In this document: piece by piece, positions 39,871 through 51,504 of the stretch
Layout of the letters: the number at the start of each line of letters is the position of its first letter
How positions within the stretch are numbered: the stretch's first letter is position 1
Assembly (NCBI GenBank): GCA_945952045.1
Contig: CAMFHE010000007.1
Span: forward strand, 62,001 to 126,000
Reading direction: 5' to 3'
Origin: an uncultured Rhizobium sp.
GTDB taxonomy: Bacteria; Pseudomonadota; Alphaproteobacteria; Rhizobiales; Rhizobiaceae
DNA length: 64,000 bases
Notes under the pieces: generated by a model
What the model was told of the DNA's origin: nothing
Database searches by the model: none
Seen by the model: the letters and a program-made list of their open reading frames with translations, nothing else
Program-made: the position numbers and the translations under genes

Positions 39871-40991
39871 GCGCGCGCTCCCTTGAACTGTGTAATCGAT
39901 TGCCCGGCGGCGACAGCCTCGACCATGTCGGCGAGAACCTGCGTGGCGTGCGGGCGCCCTGTCTTCCTCGCCGCCGCGGCCATGCGCGTCAGCTTGTCCG
40001 GGTCATGCATGCAATGCTTGATGATGGAAGCGAGACGCTCCGGCGTCAACTCGGCCTGCGGGATCACCTTGGCGCCCCCATGTGCGGCCAGAGAAGCGGC
40101 ATTGGCCGCCTGGTCGTGATCGAGCGCGTAAGGATAAGGCACCAGTACCGAGGGGCGGCCGATGACCGAGATCTCGGAGACCGTCGAGGCGCCGGACCGG
40201 CAGATCACCAGATGGGCGGCGGCGATGCGCTCGGCCATGTCGGTGAAAAAGGGCGAGATATCGGCCGGCGCACCAAGCTTGGCGAAGCAACTCGTCACCT
40301 TGTCCTTGTCTTCCGGCCGCGCCTGCTGCGTCAGCACCAGATGCTTGCGGTCTTCGTCTTCGAGCAGGCTGACGGCATTGGGAATGGCGGAGGAAAAATA
40401 CTGCGCACCCTGGCTGCCGCCGAACACGACGAGCCGGAAAGGCTCGCCGGGCATCGAAGGCGCATAGGGCGTTTCCGCCGCTTTCAGCACCGCCGGGCGC
40501 ACCGGATTACCGGTCGTGACGATCTTGTCGGCAAACGGTCCTTCGCCCTCGGGGAGAAAACCACCGGCAATGGCCTTGACGCGCTTGGCCAGCGCCTTGT
40601 TGGCGCGGCCCATTACGGCGTTCTGCTCATGCAACATCGAGGGCACGCCGAGCCCGGTTGCGGCGAGCAGCGGCGGCAAGGTCGGATAGCCCCCGAATCC
40701 GACGACGATGCGCGGCTTGATCCGCGAGATCAGCCGCCGCGCCGCGCGCATGCCAGTCCACAGCGTCCAAAGCGAGCGCGCCACGGCAATCGGGTTCTTC
40801 GAGCCGATGGTCGCCGAGGGAACGACATGGATCTCGTCGGCGGGAAACTTGCCGGCAAAGCGTTCGGCGCGGCTGTCGGTGACCAGATGCACCGCGTAGC
40901 CACGCGCCTTCAGCTCATGCGCCAAAGCTTCGGCAGGAAAGACATGGCCGCCCGTTCCGCCGGCGGCGAGGAGGACGATACCTTTTGTCAT
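39867..40991 (-). CDS. murG: UDP-GlcNAc:lipid I N-acetylglucosaminyltransferase
   Basis: This 374-residue GT28 enzyme makes lipid II at the inner face of the membrane. The N-terminal glycine-rich loop ([20 protein letters not shown]), the second Gly loop ([12 protein letters not shown]) and the UDP-GlcNAc site ([15 protein letters not shown]) are all present. It lies between ftsW and murC in the dcw order. Confidence 0.97.
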   Translation of the reverse strand: MTKGIVLLAAGGTGGHVFPAEALAHELKARGYAVHLVTDSRAERFAGKFPADEIHVVPSATIGSKNPIAVARSLWTLWTGMRAARRLISRIKPRIVVGFGGYPTLPPLLAATGLGVPSMLHEQNAVMGRANKALAKRVKAIAGGFLPEGEGPFADKIVTTGNPVRPAVLKAAETPYAPSMPGEPFRLVVFGGSQGAQYFSSAIPNAVSLLEDEDRKHLVLTQQARPEDKDKVTSCFAKLGAPADISPFFTDMAERIAAAHLVICRSGASTVSEISVIGRPSVLVPYPYALDHDQAANAASLAAHGGAKVIPQAELTPERLASIIKHCMHDPDKLTRMAAAARKTGRPHATQVLADMVEAVAAGQSITQFKGARA

Positions 40992-41013
40992 ACATTATCT
41001 CCGGATGTGCCCG

Positions 41014-42168
41014 TCATTCGGCAGGAACGCCCTGCTGCATGCGGAACAGGCTCCGCTCCTGCGCGCGCCGTTCCGGACGGTGGCGGGTCAGCGCAAGAAT
41101 GAAGCCAGCCGTGACACATATGGCGATCATCGACGATCCGCCATAGGAAATAAGTGGCAAGGTCATGCCTTTTGCCGGAAGAAGCTCGAGATTCACCCCG
41201 ACATTGATCATCGACTGCATGCCGATCTGCAAAACGAGACCTGCGACGGCGAAACGGTTGAAGTCGTCACGCTCGTTGAAAGCATGCTTGAGGCCGCGCA
41301 GCACGACGAAGGTGAAGATCCCTACCAGCACCATGCAGAACAGGATGCCGAACTCTTCCGCCGCCACCGAGAAGATGAAGTCGGTATGGCTGTCGGGGAT
41401 GATGCGCTTGACGATGCCTTCGCCTGGGCCCTGGCCGAACCAGTCGCCGCGGATGATCGCTTCGCGGGCGGTGTCCACCTGGAAGGTGTCGCCTTCGCCG
41501 GTGAGGAACTTGTCGATACGCGACGCAACGTGGGGGAAGATGTAATAGGCGCTGAACAGGCCGCCGACGCCGCCGACGCCGAGCAGGATGATCCAGATCC
41601 ACGGCATGCCGGCCATGAAGAACATGCCGCCCCAGACAGCACTGGTCAGGATCGTCTGGCCAAGGTCCGGCTGGGCGACGAGCAGGGCCGCAACGATGCC
41701 GTAGAGAATGATGGCGAAGAGATTGCCGGGGATTTCCGGCTGGCGGGCATGTTCGGAAAACAACCATGCGCAGACGACGACAAAGGCCGGCTTCATGAAT
41801 TCCGACGGCTGCACGCCAAAGCTGCCGATCGAGAACCAGCGGCGCGAACCCTTGATCTCGACACCGAAGAACAGCGCCAGGATCATCATCGCCAGCGCGA
41901 CGACGAGCAGGATGACGGCCGTGCGGCGCACCTGGCGCGGCGTCAGGAAGGAGAGGCCGACCATGATGATGATCGACGGCACGAGGAAGGCCGCGTGGCG
42001 CTTGACGAAGTGGAAGCTGTCGAGGCCGATGCGTTCGGCGACCGGCGGCGAGGCCGCGAAGGACAGCATGAAGCCGATCCCCATCAACAGCACGAAGGTG
42101 GCGAGAAATACCCGGTCGATCGTCCAGAACCAGTCTGCGACAGGTCCACGCTCAGCTCGGCTTACCAT
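41014..42168 (-). CDS. ftsW: Divisome SEDS glycosyltransferase FtsW
   Basis: This 384-residue polytopic membrane protein has about ten TM helices. SEDS motifs include GSRRWFSIGSFGVQPSEFMK, the periplasmic loop GDWFGQGPGEGIVKRIIPDSHTDFIFSV, and the C-terminal LPLISYGGSSMIA. It polymerises septal glycan together with FtsI, which is encoded in the same operon. The gene starts two bases after murD ends. Confidence 0.97.
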   Translation of the reverse strand: MVSRAERGPVADWFWTIDRVFLATFVLLMGIGFMLSFAASPPVAERIGLDSFHFVKRHAAFLVPSIIIMVGLSFLTPRQVRRTAVILLVVALAMMILALFFGVEIKGSRRWFSIGSFGVQPSEFMKPAFVVVCAWLFSEHARQPEIPGNLFAIILYGIVAALLVAQPDLGQTILTSAVWGGMFFMAGMPWIWIILLGVGGVGGLFSAYYIFPHVASRIDKFLTGEGDTFQVDTAREAIIRGDWFGQGPGEGIVKRIIPDSHTDFIFSVAAEEFGILFCMVLVGIFTFVVLRGLKHAFNERDDFNRFAVAGLVLQIGMQSMINVGVNLELLPAKGMTLPLISYGGSSMIAICVTAGFILALTRHRPERRAQERSLFRMQQGVPAE

Positions 42169-42169
42169 G

Positions 42170-43582
42170 TCATTTGCCTCCGGAGTCGGTGTCGATCAGC
42201 ATGGTGATGCCATCCAGCGCCTTGACGTGGCTGACGAAGGCGTCACCCCTGATCTCGAAATTCTTATACTGGTCGAAGCTTGCGCAAGCCGGGGACAACA
42301 TCACGGCCGAAGACCCCTTGGAATCGGCCGCCGCATCCGCCGCCGCGTGCGCCACCGCCCGCTCCAGCGTGCCGGAGATCTCGTAAGGCACCGCCTGCCC
42401 CAGCGTCGCGGCAAACTCCGCCGCCGCCTCACCGATCAGGTAGGCCTTGACGATGCGCGGGAAGAAGCCGGTCAGCGTCGTGATGCCGCCGGCCTTGGGC
42501 AGGCCGCCGGCGATCCAGTAGATGCGCTCGTAGCTCGACAGAGCGGGCGCTGCCGCATCGGCATTGGTCGCCTTGGAATCGTTGACGAAGACGACTTCGC
42601 CACGCTTGCCCACCGGCTGCATGCGATGCTTGAGGCCCGGAAAGGAAGCAAGCCCCGCACGGATTTCATCCGCGGAGACGCCGACCGCGAGGCAGGCTGC
42701 AATCGCGGCCGCCGCATTCTGGGCGTTGTGGCTGCCGCGCAGCGTCTGGATGCCGGCGAGATCGGCGATCTGAGAGGTCGCGCCGGTCTCGGCGCGGATG
42801 ATACGGCTGCCCTCGGCATAGAGACCATCGGCCAGCACCTGCCGCTGCGAAATGCGCACCACCTTGGTGCCGGCGCGTTCGACGCGATCCGCGATCAACG
42901 CGCAAAAACTGTCGTCGACGCCGATGACGGCGATGCCGCTGCCGGCGACCAGCCGTTCCTTGACGTCGGCGTAATGCTGCATCGTGCCGTGCCGGTCGAG
43001 ATGATCGGGCGTGAGGTTGAGCAGGATGCCGGCGGAGGGGTTCAGCGTCGGCGCAAGATCGATCTGGTAGGATGAGCATTCGACGACGAAATAACGCTCG
43101 GCTTTGGGGGGATCGAGCGTCAGGATCGCCGTGCCGATATTGCCGCCAAGCTGCGTATCGCGGCCGCTGGAGCGCAGGATATGGGCGATCAGCGCCGTCG
43201 TCGTCGATTTACCGTTGGTGCCGGTAATGGCAATGAACGGGCAATCGGGCGCATGCGCTCGACGTTCGCGCACGAACAGTTCGACGTCGCCGACCACCTC
43301 GACACCGGCAGCCCGTGCGAGATCGACGGTCCAGTGGGGTTTGGGATGCGTCAGCGGCACGCCGGGCGACAGGACGAAAGCGGCCAATTTGCTCCAGTCG
43401 ATGCCGCGCAGGTCGGCTGTGGCGATGCCCTCGCCGGCAGCCTTTGCAACGCTGTCGGGATTGTCGTCCCAGGCCGTGACGTCAGCGCCGCCGGCGACAA
43501 GCGCCCTCGCCGTCGCCAGCCCCGAACCGCCGAGGCCGAAAAGCGCAACCTGCCTGCCCTTGAACGTCGTTACCGGGATCAT
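42170..43582 (-). CDS. murD: UDP-N-acetylmuramoyl-L-alanine--D-glutamate ligase
   Basis: This 470-residue Mur ligase has an N-terminal Rossmann-like domain ([17 protein letters not shown]), the P-loop [17 protein letters not shown] near residue 122, and a C-terminal ligase domain ([17 protein letters not shown]). It adds D-Glu to UDP-MurNAc-L-Ala. It lies between mraY (eight bases upstream) and ftsW. Confidence 0.97.
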   Translation of the reverse strand: MIPVTTFKGRQVALFGLGGSGLATARALVAGGADVTAWDDNPDSVAKAAGEGIATADLRGIDWSKLAAFVLSPGVPLTHPKPHWTVDLARAAGVEVVGDVELFVRERRAHAPDCPFIAITGTNGKSTTTALIAHILRSSGRDTQLGGNIGTAILTLDPPKAERYFVVECSSYQIDLAPTLNPSAGILLNLTPDHLDRHGTMQHYADVKERLVAGSGIAVIGVDDSFCALIADRVERAGTKVVRISQRQVLADGLYAEGSRIIRAETGATSQIADLAGIQTLRGSHNAQNAAAAIAACLAVGVSADEIRAGLASFPGLKHRMQPVGKRGEVVFVNDSKATNADAAAPALSSYERIYWIAGGLPKAGGITTLTGFFPRIVKAYLIGEAAAEFAATLGQAVPYEISGTLERAVAHAAADAAADSKGSSAVMLSPACASFDQYKNFEIRGDAFVSHVKALDGITMLIDTDSGGK

Positions 43583-43590
43583 CGTCGATC

Positions 43591-44691
43591 TTACCGCAGC
43601 TTGAGGGTGGAAAGGCCGACCATGGCGAGGCCGACGGCGATGATCCAGAAGCGGATGACCACCTGGCTTTCCGTCCAGCCCTTCTTTTCGAAATGGTGAT
43701 GGATCGGCGCCATCAGGAAGACGCGCCGGCCGGTGAGCTTGAAGAAGCCGACCTGGATGATGACCGACAGGGTTTCCATCACGAACAAGCCGCCAATGAT
43801 GACCATGACGATTTCATGCTTGGTGGCGACAGCGACCGAACCGATCAGACCACCGAGCGCCAGCGAGCCGGTATCGCCCATGAAGATGGCGGCGGGCGGC
43901 GCGTTGAACCACAGGAAGCCGAGGCCGGCCCCGATGACCGCGCCGAGAATGACGGCGAGTTCGCCGGTGCCGGGCACGAAATTGATCTGCAGGTAGCCGG
44001 CAAACACCGCATTGCCGGCGAGATAGGCGATCACACCGAAGGAGGCGGAGGCGATCATGACCGGCACGATGGCAAGGCCGTCGAGACCGTCCGTCAGGTT
44101 CACCGCATTGCCGGCGGCGACGATGACGAAACCACCGAAGATGACGAAGAAAATGCCGAGATTGACGAACAGGTCCTTGAAGAAGGGAAAGGCGACCGAA
44201 GTCGCGAAGTTCGCTGCATGTGCCGAACTCGACATCGACGTATGCATCATCGCATAGACGGCAATGCCGGCGATGATGAATTCGATACCGAGGCGCGCCT
44301 TGCCGGAAAAGCCCTTGTCGCTTTGCTTGGTGACCTTCAGATAGTCGTCATAAAAACCGATCGCGCCGAAGCCGAGCGTCACCAGCAGCGTCGAGACGAC
44401 GTAGACGCTGGAGAGATCGGCCCAGAGCAGCGAAGAGCCGACGATGCCCGCAAGAATCATCAGCCCGCCCATGGTCGGCGTGCCGGCTTTCTTGAAATGC
44501 GTCTGCGGCCCATCGGCTCGGATCGGCTGCCCCTTGCCCTGGCGGATGCGCAGCGAATTGATGATTCGCGGACCGAACAGGAAGACAATGAAGGCGGAGG
44601 TGAAGAGGGCGGCTCCGGTGCGGAAAGTGATGTACCTGAAAAGGTTGAAGATTTGAACGTGGTTCGCCAGTTCCACAAGCCAGATTAGCAT
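43591..44691 (-). CDS. mraY: Phospho-N-acetylmuramoyl-pentapeptide transferase
   Basis: This 366-residue integral membrane enzyme forms lipid I from UDP-MurNAc-pentapeptide and undecaprenyl phosphate. About ten TM helices are present. Catalytic and magnesium-binding motifs include [11 protein letters not shown] (the DD pair), [13 protein letters not shown], and the C-terminal [13 protein letters not shown] (HHH). Confidence 0.98.
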   Translation of the reverse strand: MLIWLVELANHVQIFNLFRYITFRTGAALFTSAFIVFLFGPRIINSLRIRQGKGQPIRADGPQTHFKKAGTPTMGGLMILAGIVGSSLLWADLSSVYVVSTLLVTLGFGAIGFYDDYLKVTKQSDKGFSGKARLGIEFIIAGIAVYAMMHTSMSSSAHAANFATSVAFPFFKDLFVNLGIFFVIFGGFVIVAAGNAVNLTDGLDGLAIVPVMIASASFGVIAYLAGNAVFAGYLQINFVPGTGELAVILGAVIGAGLGFLWFNAPPAAIFMGDTGSLALGGLIGSVAVATKHEIVMVIIGGLFVMETLSVIIQVGFFKLTGRRVFLMAPIHHHFEKKGWTESQVVIRFWIIAVGLAMVGLSTLKLR

Positions 44692-44714
44692 AAAAGCCCT
44701 TTCTTACGCCCGGT

Positions 44715-46154
44715 TTAGGATTGGGGCTGCGTGTCCAAGAATGCCGGATACTTGTCAAGCAGCGCGGCAACGATCTTGCCGAAGCCGATCCCAAGCGAGG
44801 ATTTGATCATCAATACATCGCCGGGTCCGACGGACCGGACCACGAAATCCGCCAGATCTTCCGTGGCCTGACGGTATTCGACGCCCACCGTCAGCGGCAG
44901 GGATTCGCGCAGGTGCATCATCTCAGGCCCGGCAAGCCAGACATGCTCGATGCCGCCGGCCAGAAGCGGCGATGCAAGATCGGCATGCACCTGCTCGGCA
45001 AACTCGCCCATTTCCAGCATGTCGCCGAGAATGGCGATGCGCCGTCCCTCGCCTTCCGGCTGCGCCGAGGACAGAAGCGCGATCGCCGCCCGCATCGAGG
45101 CAGGATTGGCGTTGTAGCTTTCGTCGATCAGCGTGAAGAAGCTGTCATGGCCTATGGCGAGCTTGTGGCGCTGGCCGCGGCCCTTGACGGGCTTCAGATC
45201 CTGCAGCGCAAGGGCCGCCTCGTTCAGATCGGCGCCCGCCAGTTGCGCGGCGCCCAATGCGGCAAGCGCGTTTTCGGCGATATGGCGGCCGGGCGCGCCG
45301 ATGACGACTTCCATCGGTTCGCCGTCGATGCTGGCGAGAACCGTCGAGCCCTCGGCCGTGCCGTCGAAATCGGCAAGCTGGTAATCCGCCTTCGCGTGCT
45401 GGCCGAAAGAGTGGATATGGGCGACGCCGGCTGCCTGGGCAGCGGCTTCGAGGAAATCATATTGCTCGTTGTCACGGTTGAGGATCGCGTGACCGTCCGG
45501 CTCGACGCCCTCGAAAATTTCCGCCTTGGCGGCGGCGATTTCATCGAGGCCCGAGAAATTGCCGAGATGGGCGGCGGCGATGGTGGTGACGATGGCGACA
45601 TGCGGGCGCACCATCTTCGTCAGCGGCCGGATTTCGCCGGGATGGTTCATGCCGATCTCGAAAACGCCGAAGTCGGTATCGGCGGGCATGCGCGCCAGCG
45701 TCAGCGGCACGCCCCAGTGATTGTTGAACGAAGCAACGGCGGCATGGACCTTGCCGGAGGGCTCCAGCACATGGCGCAGCATTTCCTTGGTGGTCGTCTT
45801 GCCGACCGAACCCGTGACGGCGATGATCCTGGCCTGGCTGCGCGCGCGCGCGGCAACCGCAAGGCGGCGCAATGCCTCGAGGACGTCATTGACCACGATC
45901 ATCGGCGTGGTCAACAGATGGCCGAGGCCGGCAAGCCTGCCTTCCGCAACGACGAGAACCGTCGCGCCATTGGCGACCGCCAGACCGGCAAACGTATGGC
46001 CATCGACCCGGTCGCCCTTGATGGCGAAGAAGGCATCGCCCTTGGAGATCGAGCGGCTATCGATCGAGATACCGGTAATACCCTGCGGCGGCATGCCGAT
46101 CGGGCGGCCAGCCATCGCGGCGATCATCTCGTCGGTCGTCCAGAGCCAGGTCAA
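44715..46154 (-). CDS. murF: UDP-MurNAc-tripeptide--D-alanyl-D-alanine ligase
   Basis: This 479-residue Mur ligase has the P-loop [14 protein letters not shown] near residue 115 and the MurF-typical [16 protein letters not shown] in the C-terminal half. It attaches the D-Ala-D-Ala made by Ddl. The gene overlaps murE by four bases. Confidence 0.97.
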   Translation of the reverse strand: MTWLWTTDEMIAAMAGRPIGMPPQGITGISIDSRSISKGDAFFAIKGDRVDGHTFAGLAVANGATVLVVAEGRLAGLGHLLTTPMIVVNDVLEALRRLAVAARARSQARIIAVTGSVGKTTTKEMLRHVLEPSGKVHAAVASFNNHWGVPLTLARMPADTDFGVFEIGMNHPGEIRPLTKMVRPHVAIVTTIAAAHLGNFSGLDEIAAAKAEIFEGVEPDGHAILNRDNEQYDFLEAAAQAAGVAHIHSFGQHAKADYQLADFDGTAEGSTVLASIDGEPMEVVIGAPGRHIAENALAALGAAQLAGADLNEAALALQDLKPVKGRGQRHKLAIGHDSFFTLIDESYNANPASMRAAIALLSSAQPEGEGRRIAILGDMLEMGEFAEQVHADLASPLLAGGIEHVWLAGPEMMHLRESLPLTVGVEYRQATEDLADFVVRSVGPGDVLMIKSSLGIGFGKIVAALLDKYPAFLDTQPQS

Positions 46155-47614
46155 TGCTTCATCTCCTCCAATGCCTTGCGTACTTCATGATGGTCGGAGA
46201 ACGGCAGGGTCACGGACCCCACGGTCTGGCCTTCCTCATGTCCCTTGCCCGCCACGATCAGCGTATCGCCGCTGGAAAGCAGCGAAACGGCGTGGCGGAT
46301 GGCGGCGGCGCGGTCGCCGATTTCGGTCGCCGAGGGTGCGGCGGCCATGATTTCGGAACGGATGGTTTCCGGCACTTCCGAGCGCGGATTGTCGTCGGTG
46401 ACGATGACCACATCGGCGAGCCGGCAGGCGATCTCTCCCATGATCGGACGCTTGCCCTTGTCGCGATCGCCGCCGCAACCGAAGACGACGATCACCCGGC
46501 CGGTGGTGAACGGCCTGACTGACGTCAGCACGTTTTCCAGCGCATCCGGCTTGTGGGCGTAATCGACATAGGCGAGCGCGCCGTCGCCGGTCTGCCCGAC
46601 GAGTTCGAGGCGGCCCGAGGCGCCCTGCAATTTGCCGAGTGCCGCCATCGCCACAGACGGCGCGACGCCGGTCGACAGGGCAAGACCGGCTGCGACCAGA
46701 GCATTGGCGATCTGGAAATCGCCGGCCAGCGGAATATGCACTTCATAGATCTCGCCGTCGTGATGCACTTCGGCCATCTGCTTGTGGCGGAAATGCTCGA
46801 CACGCTTCAGCGTCAGGTAGTTGCCCTTGCGTCCCACGGTGCGCACGTCATGGCCGGCGGCAGTGGCGACGCGGATCGCCTCGTCGGACCAGGGGTCGTC
46901 GGAGAAGATTACAGCCGGCGCGCCCTTCGGCGTCAGATCGGTGAACAGCCGCATCTTCGCCGCCATATAGTCTTCCACCGTCGGGTGGTAATCCATGTGG
47001 TCGCGTCCGAGATTGGTGAAGGCGCTGGCGACAAGCCGCACACCATCGAGGCGCGACTGATCGAGGCCGTGGCTGGAGGCTTCCATGGCGGCATGGGTGA
47101 CGCCCTCGCCGGCCAGCTCCGCCAGCAGCCGATGCAGCGATACCGGATCCGGCGTCGTCAACGAACCGTAGTCATTGCGCTTCGGCGAAATCACGCCGGT
47201 CGTACCGATCTGCGCGGCGGCAAGGCCGGCATGCGCCCAGATCTGGCGGGTGAAGGAAGCAACCGAGGTCTTGCCGGCGGTGCCGGTGACGGCAACCATG
47301 GTTTCCGGCTGCGCGCCAAAAAAGCGGGCGGCGGCCAGCGCCAGGAAACGGCGCGGATTGGCAACGGTCAGCACCGGGACGGAGACACCCTCGACCGGAT
47401 GGCCGGAGACGACGGCGACTGCGCCGCGCGAAACGGCGTCGCCAATGTAACGGGCGCCATCCGCCTTTGTGCCGGACAGCGCCACGAAGAGATTGCCGGG
47501 TTCGACCGCGCGGCTATCGGCCGTCAGGCCGGAAATGTCGAGGGAGCCCGCTGCGCCCGAGAGGGAGGATTGGAGTTCCGGGAATGCCTGCCCGGCCAGA
47601 TCGCTGAGTTTCAT
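46151..47614 (-). CDS. murE: UDP-MurNAc-L-Ala-D-Glu--meso-diaminopimelate ligase
   Basis: This 487-residue protein starts at ATG 47614, with AAGGAAAG upstream; the longer frame has no support. The P-loop is [13 protein letters not shown] near residue 110. The specificity loop reads DDNPRSE, the DNPR signature that selects meso-diaminopimelate rather than lysine. This predicts Dap-type peptidoglycan, as expected for a Gram-negative. The 3' end overlaps murF. Confidence 0.97.
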   Translation of the reverse strand: MKLSDLAGQAFPELQSSLSGAAGSLDISGLTADSRAVEPGNLFVALSGTKADGARYIGDAVSRGAVAVVSGHPVEGVSVPVLTVANPRRFLALAAARFFGAQPETMVAVTGTAGKTSVASFTRQIWAHAGLAAAQIGTTGVISPKRNDYGSLTTPDPVSLHRLLAELAGEGVTHAAMEASSHGLDQSRLDGVRLVASAFTNLGRDHMDYHPTVEDYMAAKMRLFTDLTPKGAPAVIFSDDPWSDEAIRVATAAGHDVRTVGRKGNYLTLKRVEHFRHKQMAEVHHDGEIYEVHIPLAGDFQIANALVAAGLALSTGVAPSVAMAALGKLQGASGRLELVGQTGDGALAYVDYAHKPDALENVLTSVRPFTTGRVIVVFGCGGDRDKGKRPIMGEIACRLADVVIVTDDNPRSEVPETIRSEIMAAAPSATEIGDRAAAIRHAVSLLSSGDTLIVAGKGHEEGQTVGSVTLPFSDHHEVRKALEEMKH

Positions 47615-47680
47615 CGGCTTGACTGTTCTTTCCTTGCGCCCGCGTGACCCCACGCGAATCGCTGTCTTATTATTTTCCGC

Positions 47681-49423
47681 TCAATACGACTCCAGCAAGG
47701 CCGTGCCGTTGGCGCCGAATTGCGGCTCCACACCGAGGATCGGACCGGCGCGACGAATGATGTCGCGCACCATGGGCGCTGCGGTGAACGAGGCGATGGT
47801 GCCGCCCTCGCCGGCATGCGGCTCGTCGCAGAAGGTCAACACAATATATTGTGGATTGCGCATCGGGAAGGCGGCCAGGAAGGCGTTGAAGTTCAGCGAG
47901 CTGCTGTAGCGGCCGTTGACGACCTTGTCGGCCGTGCCGGTCTTGCCGCCGACATCGAAGCCCGGAACGCGGGCATTACGGCCGGAACCGTTCACGCCGT
48001 TATACTCGAAGAGATAACGCATGTCGGCGCTGGTCGCATCCTTGATGACCGTCTGCGCCACTTCGTCGGCCTGTTCGCGCGAGCGCGGCAGGAAGGTCGG
48101 CTGGATCAGGCGGCCGCCATTGATCAGCGCAGCACCCGCAACCGCCGTCTGCAGCGGTGTCGTCGAGACGCCATGGCCGAATGAAATGGTGATCGAGTTG
48201 ATCTTCTTCCACTCGCGCGGCTGCGACGGCATCTTCACTTCCGGCAGTTCGGTCTGCATCTTGGTCAGCAGGCCGAGCTTGGTCAGAAATTCCTTGTGTC
48301 CCTCGATGCCGACGACGTCGGCCATCTTGGCCGTGCCGATGTTGGACGAATACTGGAAGATTTCCGGGACGCTGAGAACACGATGCTTGCCGTGGAAATC
48401 CTTGATGGTGAAGCCGCCGATGCGGATCGGGAAGCGGGCGTCGAAGCTGTCCGACAGCTTGACCTTGCCGGAATCGAGCGCCATGGCGGTCGTGAACGAC
48501 TTGAAGGTCGAGCCCATTTCGAACGTGCCGTTCGACATGCGGTTCAGCCAGCCTTCGGCAGCCCCTTCCTGCGGATTGTTCGGATCGAAATCCGGGGCCG
48601 AGGCCATGGCCAGCACTTCGCCGGTATTGGCGTCGAGCACGACGGCGCCCGCGCCCTTGGCTTTGTAGTTGGTCACCGCGTTGACGACGACGTCGCGTAC
48701 GATCGCCTGGACGCGCAGATCGATGGAAAGTTTCACCGGTTCGAGCGGCGTATCGCTGGTCATGCCGACGGCGGCAAGGTCGGCAAGACCCTGCGTGTCG
48801 ATATAGCGCTCCATGCCGGCGACGCCGCGGTTGTCGATGTTGACGTATCCGACGACATGCGAAGCGGTCGGCCCGCCCGGATAGAAACGGCGCTTCTCCG
48901 GCCGGAAGCCGATGCCGGGAATGCCGAGCGCAAGGATCTGGCTCTGCTGCTTCGGCGTCAACTGACGACGCAGCCACTGGAAGTGAGACTTGGACGAAAG
49001 CTTGCGGAAGGTGCCCTTGACGTCGAGATCGGGCAGCACCGTCGCCAGCATTTCCACCGCCTCGTCGGGATCGACGATCTTGTGCGGCTCGGCATAGAGC
49101 GAAACGGTGCGGATGTCGGTCGCCAGCACTTCGCCGTTGCGATCGAGGATATCCGGGCGCGAGGCCATGAAGCGGTCAGCCGGCATGATCGAGGAAACGA
49201 CATCGGGAGAGGCGATGCCGTATTGCACCAGGCGTCCGCCGATGACGACGTAGACCATCGAGAAACCGACCATGAGAATCGCCACACGGCTGCGCGTCTG
49301 GCGGTTCTTCTTTTTCATCGTTCCCTGAAAGGCGGCCCCCTGCGGCCCGCCGGCGCGGTTGTGACCGCCGGCGGAAAAGTGAGCCTTGCTCTTCAGCACC
49401 ATGATCCGGGATAGAAAGGACAT
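47681..49423 (-). CDS. ftsI: Septal peptidoglycan transpeptidase FtsI (PBP3)
   Basis: This 580-residue class B penicillin-binding protein has a short cytoplasmic N-terminus, one TM segment (about 47-67) and a periplasmic dimerisation domain. The transpeptidase domain holds the active-site triad: STFK in EMGSTFKSFT, SSN in FQYSSNIGT, and KTG in VGGKTGTADKV. It crosslinks septal murein with FtsW. Its start shares one base with the ftsL stop (TGATG), so the two are translationally coupled. Confidence 0.97.
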   Translation of the reverse strand: MSFLSRIMVLKSKAHFSAGGHNRAGGPQGAAFQGTMKKKNRQTRSRVAILMVGFSMVYVVIGGRLVQYGIASPDVVSSIMPADRFMASRPDILDRNGEVLATDIRTVSLYAEPHKIVDPDEAVEMLATVLPDLDVKGTFRKLSSKSHFQWLRRQLTPKQQSQILALGIPGIGFRPEKRRFYPGGPTASHVVGYVNIDNRGVAGMERYIDTQGLADLAAVGMTSDTPLEPVKLSIDLRVQAIVRDVVVNAVTNYKAKGAGAVVLDANTGEVLAMASAPDFDPNNPQEGAAEGWLNRMSNGTFEMGSTFKSFTTAMALDSGKVKLSDSFDARFPIRIGGFTIKDFHGKHRVLSVPEIFQYSSNIGTAKMADVVGIEGHKEFLTKLGLLTKMQTELPEVKMPSQPREWKKINSITISFGHGVSTTPLQTAVAGAALINGGRLIQPTFLPRSREQADEVAQTVIKDATSADMRYLFEYNGVNGSGRNARVPGFDVGGKTGTADKVVNGRYSSSLNFNAFLAAFPMRNPQYIVLTFCDEPHAGEGGTIASFTAAPMVRDIIRRAGPILGVEPQFGANGTALLESY

Positions 49424-49839
49424 CAGGGCTTCACCGATCCAGTTACGATTTTGTCCGCGGGTTTGTGGCCATTCTCCGCCGTCTTCTTCGGCTTTGCCGC
49501 CTTGCCATCCTTGTCGCCCTTGTCGTCGGCGACCTCGACCGCCGGCAATTCGTCGCGCAGCATCGGCAATTCGACCGACTGCACGAGCTGGGTGGAATCG
49601 GTCGGCGCAAGCTTCAATTCGCCGTCATAGGTCTTGATCAGCTTTTCCAGCCGGTTGGGCTGGGTCAGCAGCGCCCAGTCGGCGCGCAACAGGTCGATCG
49701 TGTCCTTTTCCAGCTTGATCTCGGATTCGAGGCGCTTGACCTCTTCGAGCTTCAGCTCGGCGCGGTGCTTGATCGAATAGGTGACCGTCGCGGTCGCGGT
49801 CATGACGCCGATCAGGATGAAATCGAAGGTCTTCAGCAT
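49423..49839 (-). CDS. ftsL: FtsL-like cell division protein
   Basis: This 138-residue small bitopic protein lies between rsmH and ftsI, the invariant position of ftsL. It has a single N-terminal TM (DFILIGVMTATATVTYSI) and a short coiled coil (LKLEEVKRLESEIKLEKDTI, about residues 30-60). The downstream segment ADWALLTQPNRLEKLI is typical of alphaproteobacterial FtsL. The Lys-rich C-terminus is variable. Sequence similarity in this family is low, so assignment rests on architecture and position. Confidence 0.88.
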   Translation of the reverse strand: MLKTFDFILIGVMTATATVTYSIKHRAELKLEEVKRLESEIKLEKDTIDLLRADWALLTQPNRLEKLIKTYDGELKLAPTDSTQLVQSVELPMLRDELPAVEVADDKGDKDGKAAKPKKTAENGHKPADKIVTGSVKP

Positions 49840-49844
49840 CGGTT

Positions 49845-50873
49845 TCAGCCTCCCAACTTTTCAAGACTGGCGAGATCGGGCAGATCGAAAATGGACATGT
49901 CGGCCTTTTCGGCCGGAGCCGTCGTACGTTGCCCCACCCGCAGCTTCGCCGAACGGGCGCGCGGGTTGAGATCGGCCTCCGCATCGGATGCCCCGACCAT
50001 GCCCTTGCCCACGGGATCGAAGGTCGCGGCGCGCTCGACAAGCATCGGCATGTGGCGCGACCCTGCGGCGCGACCGGAACGATCCACGAAGAATTTCTTG
50101 ACGATACGGTCTTCCAGCGAATGGAAGGTGACGACGACCAGACGGCCGCCCGGCTTGAGCACACGCTCCGCCGAAAGCAGCGCCTGCGCCAACTCGCCAA
50201 GCTCGTCGTTGACGAAGATGCGCAGCGCTTGGAAGACGCGGGTCGCGGGATGGATCTTGTCCTTGGCCTTGCGCGGCGTGACAATCTCGATCAGCCCGGC
50301 GAGATCGCGGGTGGTGCGGAAGGGTTCATCGGCGCGCTTCTTTTCGATGGCGCGCGCGATCCGCCCCGCCTGCTTCTCTTCACCGAGAAAACCGAAGATG
50401 CGGATGAGATCGGAAACTTTCGCCCGATTGACGACATCGGCCGCCGAAACGCCGGATGCCGACATGCGCATGTCGAGCGGGCCGTTCTTCTGGAAAGAGA
50501 AGCCGCGATCGGCCTCGTCGATCTGCATCGAGGAGACGCCGATATCGAGCACGATGCCATCGAGGCCTTGCGCCGGCGCTTGGTCAGCCAGTCGCGAGAA
50601 TTCGGAATGGACCAGCGACAAGCGGCCTTTGCTGGCTTCGACCAGCGTCCGGCCGCCTGCGATCGCCGTCGGATCGCGGTCGAGCGCGATCACGTTTGCC
50701 CCGGCTTCGAGGATGGCGGCGGTATAGCCGCCGGCCCCGAAGGTTCCATCGAGGATCAGCTTGCCGGCCGCCGGTTCGAGCGCCTCGAGCACTTCCGCCA
50801 GCATGACCGGAATATGGCGAACCAGTCCGCCTTCGGCATCAGGATTCGTTCCTCCGCCAAGATTCGCCGTCAT
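49845..50873 (-). CDS. rsmH: 16S rRNA (cytosine-1402-N4)-methyltransferase
   Basis: This 342-residue protein starts at ATG 50873. The open frame continues upstream through mraZ in another frame, but that part is a shadow. SAM motif I is [16 protein letters not shown] near residue 40. Other MraW motifs are [24 protein letters not shown] and [16 protein letters not shown]. It methylates C1402 of 16S rRNA. It is the second gene of the dcw operon, 14 bp after mraZ. Confidence 0.96.
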   Translation of the reverse strand: MTANLGGGTNPDAEGGLVRHIPVMLAEVLEALEPAAGKLILDGTFGAGGYTAAILEAGANVIALDRDPTAIAGGRTLVEASKGRLSLVHSEFSRLADQAPAQGLDGIVLDIGVSSMQIDEADRGFSFQKNGPLDMRMSASGVSAADVVNRAKVSDLIRIFGFLGEEKQAGRIARAIEKKRADEPFRTTRDLAGLIEIVTPRKAKDKIHPATRVFQALRIFVNDELGELAQALLSAERVLKPGGRLVVVTFHSLEDRIVKKFFVDRSGRAAGSRHMPMLVERAATFDPVGKGMVGASDAEADLNPRARSAKLRVGQRTTAPAEKADMSIFDLPDLASLEKLGG

Positions 50874-50887
50874 TCCGCATCCCCGTG

Positions 50888-51328
50888 TTACGTCGGACGC
50901 GTCCCTCTCAGTCTGCGTCCCTCTCGCGCCGCCGCCTGCACTTCCGCAAATGCGGGCGGATGCCATAGCTGAAAATGATCCGCCCGGCCCACAAAGGTCA
51001 CTTCGGAGACGATCCCGGTAAAATCCCGGATGAAGTCCGTCACCATCATGCGCCCTTCGGAATCGAGCTTGATGAAGACCCCGCCCCCGTGAATGAGGAG
51101 CGACATCTCGTTCGCTTCCGGCGAGAAGGGATCTTCCGCCGCAATCTGCCGCTCGAACCGGTCGAGCACATCCGGACCCCCGGCGCTGATCGCCGGGAAC
51201 ACGAAATCCTGGAAGCAATAGAGCTCCTGGATATTTCGCTGAATCAAGACCGAACGAAATACCGAGGGGACGGAGACCCGGCCCTTGGAGTCGATCTTGC
51301 TGGTCACATTGGAAAGGAAGCGGTTCAT
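50888..51328 (-). CDS. mraZ: Transcriptional regulator MraZ
   Basis: This 146-residue protein starts at ATG 51328 ([20 protein letters not shown]); the open frame extends to 51523 without family support. It has the two SpoVT/AbrB-like half domains of MraZ, the second around [20 protein letters not shown]. MraZ represses or modulates its own operon in E. coli by binding repeated TGGGN boxes. Four such boxes with exact 10-bp spacing lie about 180 bp upstream here. It is the first gene of the mraZ-murB operon. Confidence 0.95.
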   Translation of the reverse strand: MNRFLSNVTSKIDSKGRVSVPSVFRSVLIQRNIQELYCFQDFVFPAISAGGPDVLDRFERQIAAEDPFSPEANEMSLLIHGGGVFIKLDSEGRMMVTDFIRDFTGIVSEVTFVGRADHFQLWHPPAFAEVQAAAREGRRLRGTRPT

Positions 51329-51410
51329 GATTCGATACAGCCGTTTCCCGTGGACGAAGGCGCCGCATCCGCCCCCGTGGTATCGCCAGAATGGACGCGA
51401 CCGGACCTGC

Positions 51411-51435
51411 GCCAAGGGTTTCATTCCCTTGGGCT
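51411..51435 (-). promoter_or_regulatory. Hairpin in the mraZ 5' leader
   Basis: A 7-bp perfect stem (CCAAGGG / CCCTTGG) with a 7-nt loop lies about 85 bp upstream of the mraZ start. On the plus strand it is followed by GCTTTTCCTTT and might instead stop rightward transcription. Function is inferred only. Confidence 0.4.
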
Positions 51436-51504
51436 TTTCCTTTCGGAACCCGTGCCGTCTGTACTTCCGGCCGGGTGTCAAATCGCATCTGAGCAATGTA
51501 GATT

